Assembly (NCBI GenBank): GCA_963576565.1
Contig: OY755047.1
Coordinates: 28,681,351 to 28,745,350, forward strand
Direction of reading: 5' to 3'
DNA from: Aspidapion aeneum
Lineage: Eukaryota > Arthropoda > Insecta > Coleoptera > Brentidae
DNA: 64,000 nucleotides
Position 1 is the first letter of the stretch. Each line of letters opens with the position of its first letter. The notes below the pieces were generated by a model. It saw nothing but the letters and a program-made list of their open reading frames with translations, did not search any database and was not told the origin of the DNA. This document shows, in pieces, positions 54,443 through 64,000 of this stretch. The position numbers and the translations under genes are program-made.

Positions 54443-55708
54443 CGTCTTTTCACACGGTTTATCGTGTAATCTCTCAAAATCATTTACATGAGTCACCCGA
54501 TGTGAAAGGGCCTTCCACTGGAGTGTTACGTTCCGCAAACGTGACGCGATCACCATTGTTCACGGCAAAAAAAAGTTTCTACCTGGCATTAGCATAGGTA
54601 ACTCTCTTGACAAAGATAAAAAATCTTTAAATTTTGGTGAGTGTTGTTTCCAAAACTTTTGCGCCTTGGCTGGCTGTATTTCAGACCATTCAGTCAAATG
54701 CATGTTCTTTTGCGCATACTAACCGCCGCGTTCCAAATATTATTAATAAAAATAAAACATTGTTTCCAAAAGTATTTTCATAAGAATTTAGGTTAAAATT
54801 AGAAGATTTTAAAGAAAATTTAAAATATAATATTTTATCCTCAGGGCCCAGAGCCGATAAGATTCAAACAAATTAAAAACAAAATACAATTTTTTTTTAC
54901 AAATTATTTAAAAAAATACAATAAATACTGTTTGTATCTTACCTGCTTACTGGACTTTTATGATTGACCGGTTTTTCATAAAGAAGGTTACACTTTTCTT
55001 TTAAATATTCCAGGTTTAAGAAACTCCTTCTTGAGAGTAGCTTGCACTATAATGAACTTAGGGAAGTTAGGGTAATAATTAGCTAATTATCTGTAAAAAT
55101 AAAACTAACCCAGCAAAATGGACATCATGTTCATGCCGCATCAAAAATATCCCTACAATTATTGTATATTATTTGTATTATACCTATTAGTTTTTATAAA
55201 TTAATTTGTTTATAGTTATAGATTAGAAATAAAAAAACGTAGTTTGTATGTTTGACCACTATGTCTTTGGTGCGATCTTAATCAGAAGAGTATATCAACT
55301 TATATAATATAATGTAAACAGTGGCAACGGACTCGGATTTGGTTCCCATTCACACAAGAACCTGTGGATGGACCGCTTTATCGGCATATCTGAGTATGAG
55401 TTGGTTCTTAAAGCCAAAGCATGGAGGTATAGTTCTGACAGCCGAAACTAAAAACAACCTCCCCCATATTGTGTGTCTATTTGAGAGAAATACTCTCAAG
55501 AAGAAAGAGCTTCTACCTTCGGAATCTACTCTGAGGAACACTCAGGAGAGCACAAATTTACGATACTACTCTCAAATGGACAAAGAGTTGAAAGTAACCC
55601 TAAGTAATATAAAATTAGTGCTAATTTTAATCTAGTTCTTTTGCTTTGTTAAAGTGTGAAAATAAACCAACCCTCGCCTCGTAGGTATAGTGAAATCTTG
55701 ACCCCCAA
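54443..55708. other. Non-coding right flank
   Basis: No gene recognised. A 104-codon frame (55321-55635) has no domain. The short GC-rich patch at 54500-54570 has no assignable role. Confidence 0.45.
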
Positions 55709-56429
55709 CAGAGGTGTAGTGGAGTATAACTACTTACTACTTAATCAAAAAATTAGTTTAATTACTTGGTAGTTAAACTACTTCTTTAGAAAAGTAGTTA
55801 AACTACTGACTACTAGTAGTATTAATAACTTACTAGTAGTATATTTAACTACTTTTTTGATTACATACCATATGTATAGGATGAGCCAAAAACGGACAAA
55901 ATTGGTTTTACTTTACCTTCGAACTATATCACCGATTTTGATGGTACAAACGACACGACATATTTTTTTGTCCGTCACCTTAAAATCAAAGACAGCCGAC
56001 AGAATTAAATTTGACCCTTCAAAAAGGCTCGTTATCTTTTTTTTTTGAGTTTGTTGAAAAGCCCTTTTTTCCGCCAATGCAAACGTGGGTTTTAAAAAAA
56101 TATTTTTTGATTGAACCATTGTTTTACGCATTATATGAATGCCTTCTCAATTCTGTTTGCATTTCTTTCGTCATAAATAAATTTTTACTGAACCGATTTT
56201 AATTAAATGAAAAGTGTCATGGGCTCTTTTAAGGTCTGACTACTTTTAGTAACCAAATTTCGCAAAAGTAGTTAAATTGCTTTTACTTTTTGCGATTATT
56301 TTATGCAGTATAAAAATAATCGAATATAACTAAATAGGAGAAAAAAGTAGTTAGAATATATCGTCTTTTACTAAAAAAATAAGTAAACTACTTTGTAAAT
56401 TACATTTGTAGTTAACTACTGCCCACTTC
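55709..56429. mobile_element. Possible hAT-like element rich in TAGTTAACTACT
   Basis: The left end is CAGAGGTGTAGTGGAGTATAACTAC and the reverse complement of the right end is GAAGTGGGCAGTAGTTAACTAC. Inner arms repeat AGTAGTTAAACTACT-type sequence. The flanks GACCCCCA and GTCCTCAA are similar but not the same. It has no transposase. Confidence 0.5.
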
Positions 56430-57114
56430 GTCCTCAAACAAACTTTACAAACATAGTTTTTCCGGATCTATTCAAATTCAAAGGTCACAAACAACGTTAC
56501 GGATGGACAATTAATACGAAAGACAAAAAAACGTTACAAACATAACTTAACAGGACTCAACTCACCTTCAACAGCGATCCGATAGCAGCAGAGATGAATT
56601 TATAGCGATCCCGATTCGCCCAAGGCAGCTGACTTGAACGGGTTTTAAACAGGTGAAGAACCATTCAGAAAGCACCCACTATTTTACAATAAGGACTACC
56701 GTTACCGAATTTTCGGTTGTAGATTTCCTGTATATTTTTTTTGAAACCCACCTAAGGAGTTTATTCATATAAATAGCAAAACATGATTAATGCAAGGAAA
56801 CATGAACAATTTCCGTGATTAGTACAACATTTTTATTACACCTTAGCACAATTATTTACTCTATCTATATCTATCTATCTAATTAGCCTTCTTCGATCCA
56901 TCTTTATCTTTCACCATTCTCGTCTGTCGCCGTGTTCATCCATCTAGCTCCCGCATATTTCTTCAAATCGTCCGCCCATCTCTCTTACTTCTTTTATTTT
57001 CCCAAGGCCTCCATTTAACAATACATTTGTTCCATCGATGGTCTTTCTGTCTGATATTATGACCGGCAAATTTCCATTTGAATTTTGTTACTTCTTCTCT
57101 GACATCCCTTACTT
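56430..57114. other. Non-coding, no recognisable gene
   Basis: AT-rich DNA. A run of TATCTA/CTAT repeats lies near 56860-56882. Confidence 0.45.
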
Positions 57115-57660
57115 TTATTTCCTTCCATTTATTCGTTTTTTATCTGTTAGCTTTACATGTAACATTTGTCTTTTTATTGATCTTTGGACTTTTGTTACCT
57201 TATCCATGTTTGATTTTGTAAGTATCCAGGTCTGGGATCCATAGGTAAGTACAGGAAGGATACATCGGTTATACACTTTCGTTTTGAGGTACTGAGGATA
57301 TTTGTTATTTTTTAATATGTACCCGTACATTTACCGAATGCTGCCCAGGTCAATTTTACCCGTCTCTTGATTTTAGCCGTTTGGTTTTCTTTTTTTAGTT
57401 TAATAATTTGTCCTAGGTATATATATTCCTCTACTTGTTCTATTTTCTCCTGGTTTATTCTGATCGAGAAATCTTTATCTGTGTTTGTTATGATTTTAGT
57501 TTTAGTGCAGTTCATACTCAAGTCTATATTTTTAGTTGCTGTATCCAGTTATACCAGCAGTTTTATTAGTTCTTCTTTCTTATCTGTTATCAAGGCGATA
57601 TCATCAGCATATCTTAGGTGGTTCAAATATTGTCCATTTACTTTGATGCCTATTTCTTCC
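57115..57660 (-). pseudogene. LINE reverse transcriptase fragment (third family)
   Basis: Leftward broken frames encode NCTKTKIITNTDKDFSIRIN and EYIYLGQIIKL. The tail then has VYNRCILPVLTYGSQTWILT and KVQRSIKRQMLHV, which is the end of an endonuclease/RT-type LINE. A frameshift separates the two parts near 57320. The RT catalytic half is absent. Confidence 0.7.
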
Positions 57661-57709
57661 CAATCGAAGTTTTTAGTATTTACTAAAGGGTGTTAAGTGC
57701 TAATTTATA

Positions 57710-58921
57710 CAGGGTGTCTCTAAAAGGTCTGTACAAAATCTTAGCACATATTCCTCAGGTCAAAATAAGTCGATTTAATGCACATTACCTTAGTCCTAAA
57801 TTGCTCCGTTTTTGAGATACAGGGTGGTGAATTTAAAAATTAAAAATCGATTTTATTAAAATTTATAAACATTTCTCAACGCATTATTTTGAAAATTGGT
57901 ACTCGGGGGATTTTTTGGGATGCGAAACATAAATATGGACACTTTTTCACTGTGGCCGCCAGAGGGCGCTTCACAATGCTCATCTTATGGTTTAAAATGA
58001 CCATAACTTTTTTCTCAGTGTTTTTTTTCAACTTTTTTTTGTTGATAAAAAAATGTCCTGAACTTTTTTAAGTAAAAAAGGCACTTTTGATAAAATCTGC
58101 TAGGGTGAGCTCGTTCCGAGATATTTCCGTTTTTAGTGTTCGATGCCCCAACGGAATATTGAAATTATTTTTGATCAAAAAATTTTGCTGCTACTTTTAA
58201 GGATTAAATTTAGTCAGTAAATGAGTTATTATTAGCTCACACTACTACACCACATAGTAGTGTGAGCTATGGTGATCCTAATTTTTTCGAGAAAAAAAAA
58301 GTTGCTCCGATTTCAAAATTTTCTATATATCTTTGCGTTTCAGATGATTCTGAAACTTTTTTGTTGCGACGTCTGTCTGTCTGTCTGTCTGTATGCCTGT
58401 CTGTAACGACCAACGCGCATAACTCAAAAACGGCTAGCCCGATTTTAAAGAAATTTGGTACCCAGGCTGGGTATTGGGTCGAGATGGTCCCATTTAAAAA
58501 TGAACAAAATCCACCGAACACAAGCCAAATAAAAGAATGGGGGTCGATTTCAAAAATTAGAGTTTATGTAAAAATATGGCGTGTGTGATATCAAACGAAA
58601 GGTAATTGAGTCTGGAGTTCAATAAAATATACTTCAGTTTTTAGTTATATTGGCTTTCACGTAGATACACCATAACTATAGTACACAGTGTGAGCTTAGG
58701 TGCCCATAGATTGGCAGAGTATTTTTTTTGTCGCTTAGTCATTTTCGGTACGTATCAGTCAATTTCTGGGAAAATAGTTTCAATTGGTTCAATTAAAATA
58801 AAAAACACCCTGTATCTCTGAAACGGAGCAATTTCGGACTAAGGTAAGTTGCTTTAAATCGACTTATTTTGACCTCAGGAATATGTTCTAAGATTTTGTA
58901 TAGACCTTTTAGAGGCATCCT
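57710..58921. mobile_element. Fold-back element, CAGGGTGTCTCT ends
   Basis: The terminal inverted repeats are about 125 bp. The left starts CAGGGTGTCTCTAAAAGG. The reverse complement of the right starts TAGGATGCCTCTAAAAGG. Both share AGGTCAAAATAAGTCGATTTAA (as two shorter blocks) and TTGCTCCGTTT. The inner part holds a separate repeat with a 14-bp hairpin (58234-58268) and a GTCT run (58371-58395). Confidence 0.75.
58234..58268. repeat. 14-bp stem hairpin
   Basis: AGCTCACACTACTA pairs with TAGTAGTGTGAGCT across a 7-base loop. It is followed about 100 bases later by a GTCTGTCT run. Confidence 0.85.
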
Positions 58922-59063
58922 ATATAAATCATCGGCAGCTTGTCCGATGACGCTACTTCACCTCTTTTTTCCAGACTGAATGTAATATTATGACACGAAA
59001 AGGTCAAAAAGCGGGACTGGCCCGGTCAACAAATTCGAACGGTTGGCCGGTCACCTTAGATCT

Positions 59064-60118
59064 TTAAAAATCGCGAGCCTGTCCCAGCCTTGCTTTGCTT
59101 TTCACCATTGTTTCATATATGTTAAATTTTACATTATTTTTTATTTCTCTGCTCCATAAAATACTGTTAAGACATCCAATAACCTTTTTTGCTTTTACTA
59201 TTCTTTTTTCCAATTCTTTACAGTCTGTTTCTGTCTTATCAAAGGTGACACCCAAGTATACATACTCATTGCATGGAGATATTGTTTGTCCATTTTCTAG
59301 TACTAACTCACTGGATTCGTTTCTAATACATAAGTACTGTGTCTTGTCCACGTTCACTGTTAATCCCCACTTTTGGTATTCTTCCATTAACTTTCTCATC
59401 ATATACTCCATGTCTTCTTTTTCATTAGCTACAATTACTTGGTCGTCAGCAAACTGTAGTGTGTATATGGTAAATCGGTCGTTAAGTTGTATTCCCATGC
59501 CGTGCACTTTACGTTTCCAGTTTTTTAGAGCTACTGCGATATATATTTTAAAAAGAGTTGAAGAGATACAACATCCCTGTCTTAAGCCTTTTGTTACCAG
59601 GAATTCTTTTAAAAGTCGATTTCCAATTTTAATTTGAGATTTTAACCCTTTGTATAGTTCTTTTATCGCTTTTATGATTGATATTAGTTTGCTCTAACAC
59701 TGTCCATAATTTTTCTACTGGAACGGTATCATATGCTTTTTGTAGGTCCACAAAGGTAACATGGATCTCGATATTTCTGGCGCTCCTTTTCTCAATTACT
59801 TGTTTAAGACAAAAACATTATCACTACAAGATCTGCCTGCACGAAACCCACTTTGCTCTTCTTCTTCTTGTTCATGAAAATCATTCTCTATTAGATCTCT
59901 AAGAATCCTACCGTACAATCTACTTTACTGGTTACTGAAATTCCTCTGTAATTGTTGCAATCCAGCTTGTTTCCTTTTTTATGTATTGAGGATATAAATA
60001 CAATTTTCCAATCATTAGGTACTCGATGTTCGTTTATGCATTGATTGATAATATATGTGAGAATTTCGAGTAGTTTCTCTGATCCATATTTGAGCATTTC
60101 AACATATACTTTTTGAAG
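59064..60118 (-). pseudogene. RTE-like LINE, second family, third copy
   Basis: Leftward. EMLKYGSEKLLEILT and RVPNDWKIVFISSIHKKGN come first, then degraded palm sequence. LQFADDQVIVANEKEDMEYM (motif C) and YVYLGVTFDKTETD follow, then KRIVKAKKVIGCLNSILW. It stops near 59064 before the C-terminal GHV..RM tail. The FADD box is intact here, unlike in the copy at 35045. Frame breaks near 59510-59960 make it non-functional. Confidence 0.8.
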
Positions 60119-60500
60119 CATCCGTTTTTCGTTCGCCTGCGTCCAGTCGTCAAGTCGAGGGGTGAAAGAATCCGGTTACAACTTCGCGTGCTCCCGCGGG
60201 TCATTTTTTCCCATCTACGACGCAGTTACTGTTTTTTACTGGAAAAATCGCTTTTGTGGTGGAGATCACTTTATAAATAAGTTCGCTAATTTAAAGGGCA
60301 GACAAAGTTGTCTCCCATACAGATAGTAAAGTTTAACCAAGATAATTTAGTGGAGTAAGGACAAGGAAATAAATAAGAAAAATAAGATAACACAAAAATG
60401 TTACCTTAGCCTGGAATACGTTTTCTAGATTTGATATAAAAAAAATTGTGTTTAGGTACATAAATAGAAATATCCGAGGATATTATTATATCGATATAAT

Positions 60501-61302
60501 ATTCGCACCCCCGATAAAAAAAATAGTCACAACTCAAAAAACATTGTTTTAAGAAAATCGCAGTTAAAGAATTTAGTTCATTAGAGAGATTCATTTTTCA
60601 CTTACATGACAAATTACGAGTTAACATGTTATTTTATATCAACAGGAACCTATTACCTCAATGTAATTGGTGCAGTACGTTTCTCAGAAAAAATTATTTT
60701 TGTCGTTTTTAGTTAAAAAAAAGACAAAAATCCGATATTGTGACACTTTTTTAGAACAAGGCACATCATGACGTTGTAAATCAGGATGTCACGCAGGATG
60801 GTAAATAATATAAAAAAGAAAACAAATAAAGAAGAAACTTTGTATTTATTTTTACAACGAGTTATAAAATGCTGAACAACTGCGAATGTGATTATTCTCT
60901 AATAAATTCAAAAGATTTTTTTCTTATTCTCCTTAATTCTAAGTACACGTAACAATTCGAAAAAACAGTCGCAACACAAAAAAGAACAGTATTTTACTTG
61001 TTATATGGGTCAGATTTAACAAATAGTTCACACGAAAACCTTCACAACTCGAAATGTGACTCTTTTCAGGATGAAACTCCACGTTTACGCTGTTATAAAG
61101 TCAAAAGTGACACTGTAAAGGAACACAGCCTTAGCTAAACTGGACAAAATAAAAGAGTCACATCGCCATTACGCGGTGAATTGTCGAAACATAAATGTTA
61201 CGCTTTTATGGAAGAAAGTACAAGTTATTTGGATGATGGCGGCAGGTTTATCTCAATAACGGCGATTTTTGAGTTGTGACTCTTTTTCAGCGGTGTGCGA
61301 AT
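60501..61302. mobile_element. Inverted-repeat element, ATTCGCAC ends
   Basis: The left end is ATTCGCACCCCCGATAAAAA with AGTCACAACTCAAAA inside. The reverse complement of the right end is ATTCGCACACCGCTGAAAAA with GAGTCACAACTCAAAA inside. Several more GTCACAACTC-like motifs lie within. 802 bp, no coding capacity. Confidence 0.6.
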
Positions 61303-61589
61303 TATCATGGTGCGTCTACTGTGATTATTAATCAGCACAATGTAACCTAATATAATTTCAAGAATAAACAAACCTTAAAAACTTCTTTCGGCAAAAACAG
61401 AAAAGCAAAGTAAAAGACACAGGCTAGTCGCCGCTAATCCTGTTGACAACTATAATTTTTCGGCCACTTATTAGTTGTTAGTTTTACCTGAGAATTTAAT
61501 AACTACTTAAAACTTAAAAGTAGTCTTTAAATTGTGTCTTTTAAGAGACCGCACAGTACGGTGCAGTAAACAATTTGCTAATTTCGAAA
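61303..61589. other. Non-coding, upstream of the 61590 frame
   Basis: No recognised feature. A stretch around 61548-61575 (GACCGCACAGTACGGTGCAGT) could hold an initiator-like CAGT, which is weak evidence. Confidence 0.3.
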
Positions 61590-61697
61590 ATGAGGAAGTA
61601 TGCCTTGCCCATTTCCGTGTTTTGTTTGGTTTTTGGCTTGGTGCCGACGTCGAAATTGGCTGCCAAGGGTGTTATTAGACAAATTAGGTGGTGCTAA
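61590..61697 (+). CDS. Short frame with signal-peptide look, possible first exon
   Basis: ATG in the good context CGAAAATGAGG. The 35 codons begin MRKYALPISVFCLVFGLVPT, a basic start then a hydrophobic core, ending near a small-residue site (SKLAA). This could be the first coding exon of a secreted or membrane host protein. A GT at 61688 (ATTAG|GTGGTG) or a nearby site could be the donor, but it is weak, and I see no second exon. It may equally be chance. Confidence 0.25.
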   Translation: MRKYALPISVFCLVFGLVPTSKLAAKGVIRQIRWC

Positions 61698-62530
61698 GTC
61701 CGACACTGTGGTGACCGTGGCTGGGCCTCAAGTCGTCAGTTTTTACTCGATATCTATTGAGTTTTCAAAATAAAGAGAAAGCAAATAAAATATATATTTT
61801 ATATAAAATAATAACATTTTTGCCCGAGGTCGACTGTTGATGCACAAGCTTGCTGTCTTCCCACCTACTGGCGGGCGTTCAAACAAGATTAGTTCTTGTA
61901 TAGTCCTGTCATTCCAAAAAGCCACACAAAAAATTGGCACGCGCCACTCTAATCATAATAACCATTTAGGGGTTTCCAGGAGTCTGTGCAAAAATTAAAA
62001 ATTTATTTTCAAATTTTGGGAAGAATTTCTGTGTTTTAAGCACGGCTAGGTATACTTCAGTCTTTAAAGTTTAAGCTTCGAACGTACCTTATTCCATTCT
62101 ATAAGTACCTAATCCCTTCTCGAAATATAACAAAGGCTTTCGAAAGGTACCACCTGCATTCTTTAATACAGGGTCAAACTCATTTTAAAATTGTTAGCGG
62201 TTACTGTTTATATTAGGGATTTGACTAATTATTGTGAATGATAACAATTATTATAAACCTGTACATTTTAGTTTGATTTTATAAGTGAGGACCTAATAAG
62301 TGATATTAATCATGGCATTTTGGCGGCCATTTGAAACATCACAAACAAATTTTTGGAGACCATTTGAGGACCAAGGAGGAGAAGAAGTGGTGGTACCATT
62401 AGTGTCTGCGGAATTTAAACTTTCTATGTAAATTTTTTATATGGTGACTTAAAAAAAAGGTACCACTACAAACTTTTTTATAAAGGACAAGTAAAGTTAA
62501 AGAACAAAAAATTATAAAAAAAATTTCTGT
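61698..62530. other. Non-coding, one short frame
   Basis: At 62312-62431 a 39-codon frame starts MAFWRPFETSQTNFWRPFED, with a doubled FWRPFE motif. There is no supporting context. Nothing else is recognised. Confidence 0.35.
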
Positions 62531-62602
62531 GTTTTGGCCAGGGATCAAACCTGGAACCTCTTGCTTTATACGCAAACGCTCTCCCAATTGAGCCACCAAA
62601 AC
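62531..62602 (-). tRNA. tRNA-like sequence, anticodon position ATA
   Basis: 72 bases fold as a full cloverleaf. There is a perfect 7-bp acceptor stem (GTTTTGG/CCAAAAC) and a D stem GCTC/GAGC with an A-box-like TGGCTCAATTGG. The anticodon stem TTTGC/GCAAG has loop GTATAAA, and the T stem CCAGG/CCTGG has loop TTTGATC (B box GGTTTGATCCC). A run of T follows on the minus strand at 62516-62523. The anticodon would be ATA (Tyr codon), which is very unusual in eukaryotes. The T loop has TTTGATC in place of TTCGANN. It may be a tRNA pseudogene or SINE head. Confidence 0.6.
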
Positions 62603-62749
62603 AACATATGTATAATTTGGTAAAACCTTAACTACATATATGTGTCGTTAGTGTCACAGTATAGTATTTTTTTAAATAATTTTTCGTTCTTGGTGATTCT
62701 GTGTCTTTATTGCATTGGTATTTAAGAAAAAACTTTTGATCTAAATTAT

Positions 62750-63492
62750 GTCTAGCTAAGTTGGAACTATATGGAAAACTTGTTTACTTTCAACTTTAGG
62801 AAAAAAAGATATTCTTCATAAAAAGTTCTGCATGTTCTAAAACCTGAAATCCAATCATCAGATATCAAATGTCTTTAGTCGTATACAAGGTTTGTCAAAA
62901 AATATTCATTTTGCTTAAAAGTAAAATACCTTTATTTTCGTCAATATCGAAAATAGTTGTAAATAAAAGTTAATCAGAACAAAAAACTATCTTTAAATAT
63001 GCAATTATATCAATTTATAATGAAAAATTATGTTTAGTTAATTTTGACTAGTTTTTCTACATTATACAGTGAAAAGGTAATAATGCCACTATTCTTATGT
63101 GTTTTATATATTCTAACGCATTTTGACGGTTACAATAATCCATTTGACTAAGTTACGTCCAACTACAGTTTTTACATTGTTATTATTGAAATATGTACAT
63201 ATTACGAAAAAAACTTAAATATTTTCTTTTTAATGTAAATGGTGGTAATAGCATATATAAACAAGGCTTTTAGTTTTGATTGACTTTTCTTTGTAACAAT
63301 TTTTGATATTGTCAAGAATTACTCTTGGTCAAAATTTATATTTTTTGACAAACCTCGTATGCGACTGAAAAAATTTGACATCTGACGATTGTATTTTAAA
63401 TTTTAAAACATGCAGAACTTTTTGTAAACAATAACTTTTTTTCCTAAATTAAAAATAAAAAAGTTTTCCATATGGTTCCAACTTAGCTAGAC
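62750..63492. mobile_element. MITE with about 170-bp inverted repeats
   Basis: The left arm (62750-62920) and the reverse complement of the right arm (63325-63492) both start GTCTAGCTAAGTTGGAAC. They share AAAAAGTTCTGCATGTT, and GTCGTATAC or GTCGCATAC followed by AGGTTTGTCAAAAAATAT. The interior of about 400 bp is AT-rich and non-coding. Confidence 0.8.
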
Positions 63493-64000
63493 AACAGGTA
63501 TATAACCTGTTATAACAATTCATCCTGTACCTAATGTTACATTTAAATAAAATGTATACTACCTATCTATTAATGATTATTATACGTATTAAGCACCAAC
63601 TTTTAATCAACGTTTTATTTTACTTGACTATATAAAGTTCCCAGTCCGGCCCATATTATCTTTTATTTGTTTAGGATTCCTTAATGGGTTTCACACTTCC
63701 AATTTTGTTATGGTTTTTTTGGTGGCTTTTTGAAATGAAAGGACTTTAATCGCCTCCAGTTTAGGAATTCTTGGACAAGTGGGAAGGAGTACTCCCTTAA
63801 AATCGGGTGAAAGTCAAACTGCGCCTGCGATTTCACTTGATTTCCGCATCTCTATTGGTCCTCGCTCGAATTTCGAGGAGTATTCGCTCGGGGAGATTTC
63901 AAGAGTAACGACACAGGGCGCAAAAGTGCCACAAGTTAAGTTGTGACTTACAGTACAAGTGCGGAAAGTAATACATTACCGCACGCGACGTCGTTCATGC
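63493..64000. other. Non-coding, no recognisable gene
   Basis: AT-rich then mildly GC-richer DNA to the window edge. No gene or paired repeat is seen. Confidence 0.45.

Noticed and set aside
62399..62599. Minus-strand frame over the tRNA-like sequence
   Set aside because: Its protein is just the translation of the tRNA-like bases.

Overview
The window is AT-rich eukaryotic DNA made almost wholly of transposable elements. It most resembles a gene-poor, repeat-dense part of an insect genome. The evidence is a BEL/Pao LTR retrotransposon, a full-length Polinton (Maverick), jockey-like and RTE-like non-LTR retrotransposons, hAT-like and TA-inserting short elements, GT..AG introns and AATAAA signals. 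Beetle or hemipteran are guesses; the order cannot be fixed from the sequence. I found no convincing complete host gene. The only candidates are one short signal-peptide-like open frame (61590) and one tRNA-like sequence (62531).

Layout. 1-7.8 kb: non-coding, decayed repeats, with a GC-rich 30-bp tandem repeat near 2.05 kb. 7.8-10.6 kb: two jockey 3' fragments (+) and an RTE-like LINE (-) whose 3' ends meet at a (TA)n array. 11.6-12.1 kb: a perfect 484-bp palindrome. 13.4-17.9 kb: short DNA transposons, including a hAT-type element with an 8-bp target duplication that carries a fold-back array of GAACC/CCTAA-like pentamers. 18.37-26.64 kb: a young BEL/Pao element with matching 413-bp LTRs, a 5-bp target duplication and a 1773-residue polyprotein. 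Its 3' part contains an inverted copy of part of its own pol, bracketed by a 73-bp repeat. 27.9-36.3 kb: more LINE copies and inverted-repeat elements.

37.221-54.436 kb: a complete 17.2-kb Polinton with about 350-bp terminal inverted repeats and a perfect 6-bp target duplication (ATTATT). It carries protein-primed family B DNA polymerase, rve integrase with chromodomain, FtsK/A32-like packaging ATPase, adenain-like protease, double-jelly-roll major capsid, penton-like minor capsid, a core-like basic protein and a PLA2-domain protein. It also carries a DUF8207-like protein and several small genes of unknown role, two of them spliced. No catalytic motif that I checked is broken, and no main frame has a stop or frameshift. 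By gene content this is an endogenous virus-like element that could in principle replicate its DNA, build and mature a capsid, package and integrate.

Within the Polinton the genes form three blocks. A leftward block holds the Cys-rich gene and PolB. A leftward virion block (about 44.6-49.3 kb) holds the unknown 164-residue protein, capsid, penton, protease, core protein and PLA2. A rightward block (49.4-52.3 kb) holds ATPase, DUF8207 and integrase. Small genes follow at the right end. Adjacent genes share short divergent promoters or convergent poly(A) regions. 54.4-64 kb: LINE fragments and several further inverted-repeat elements.
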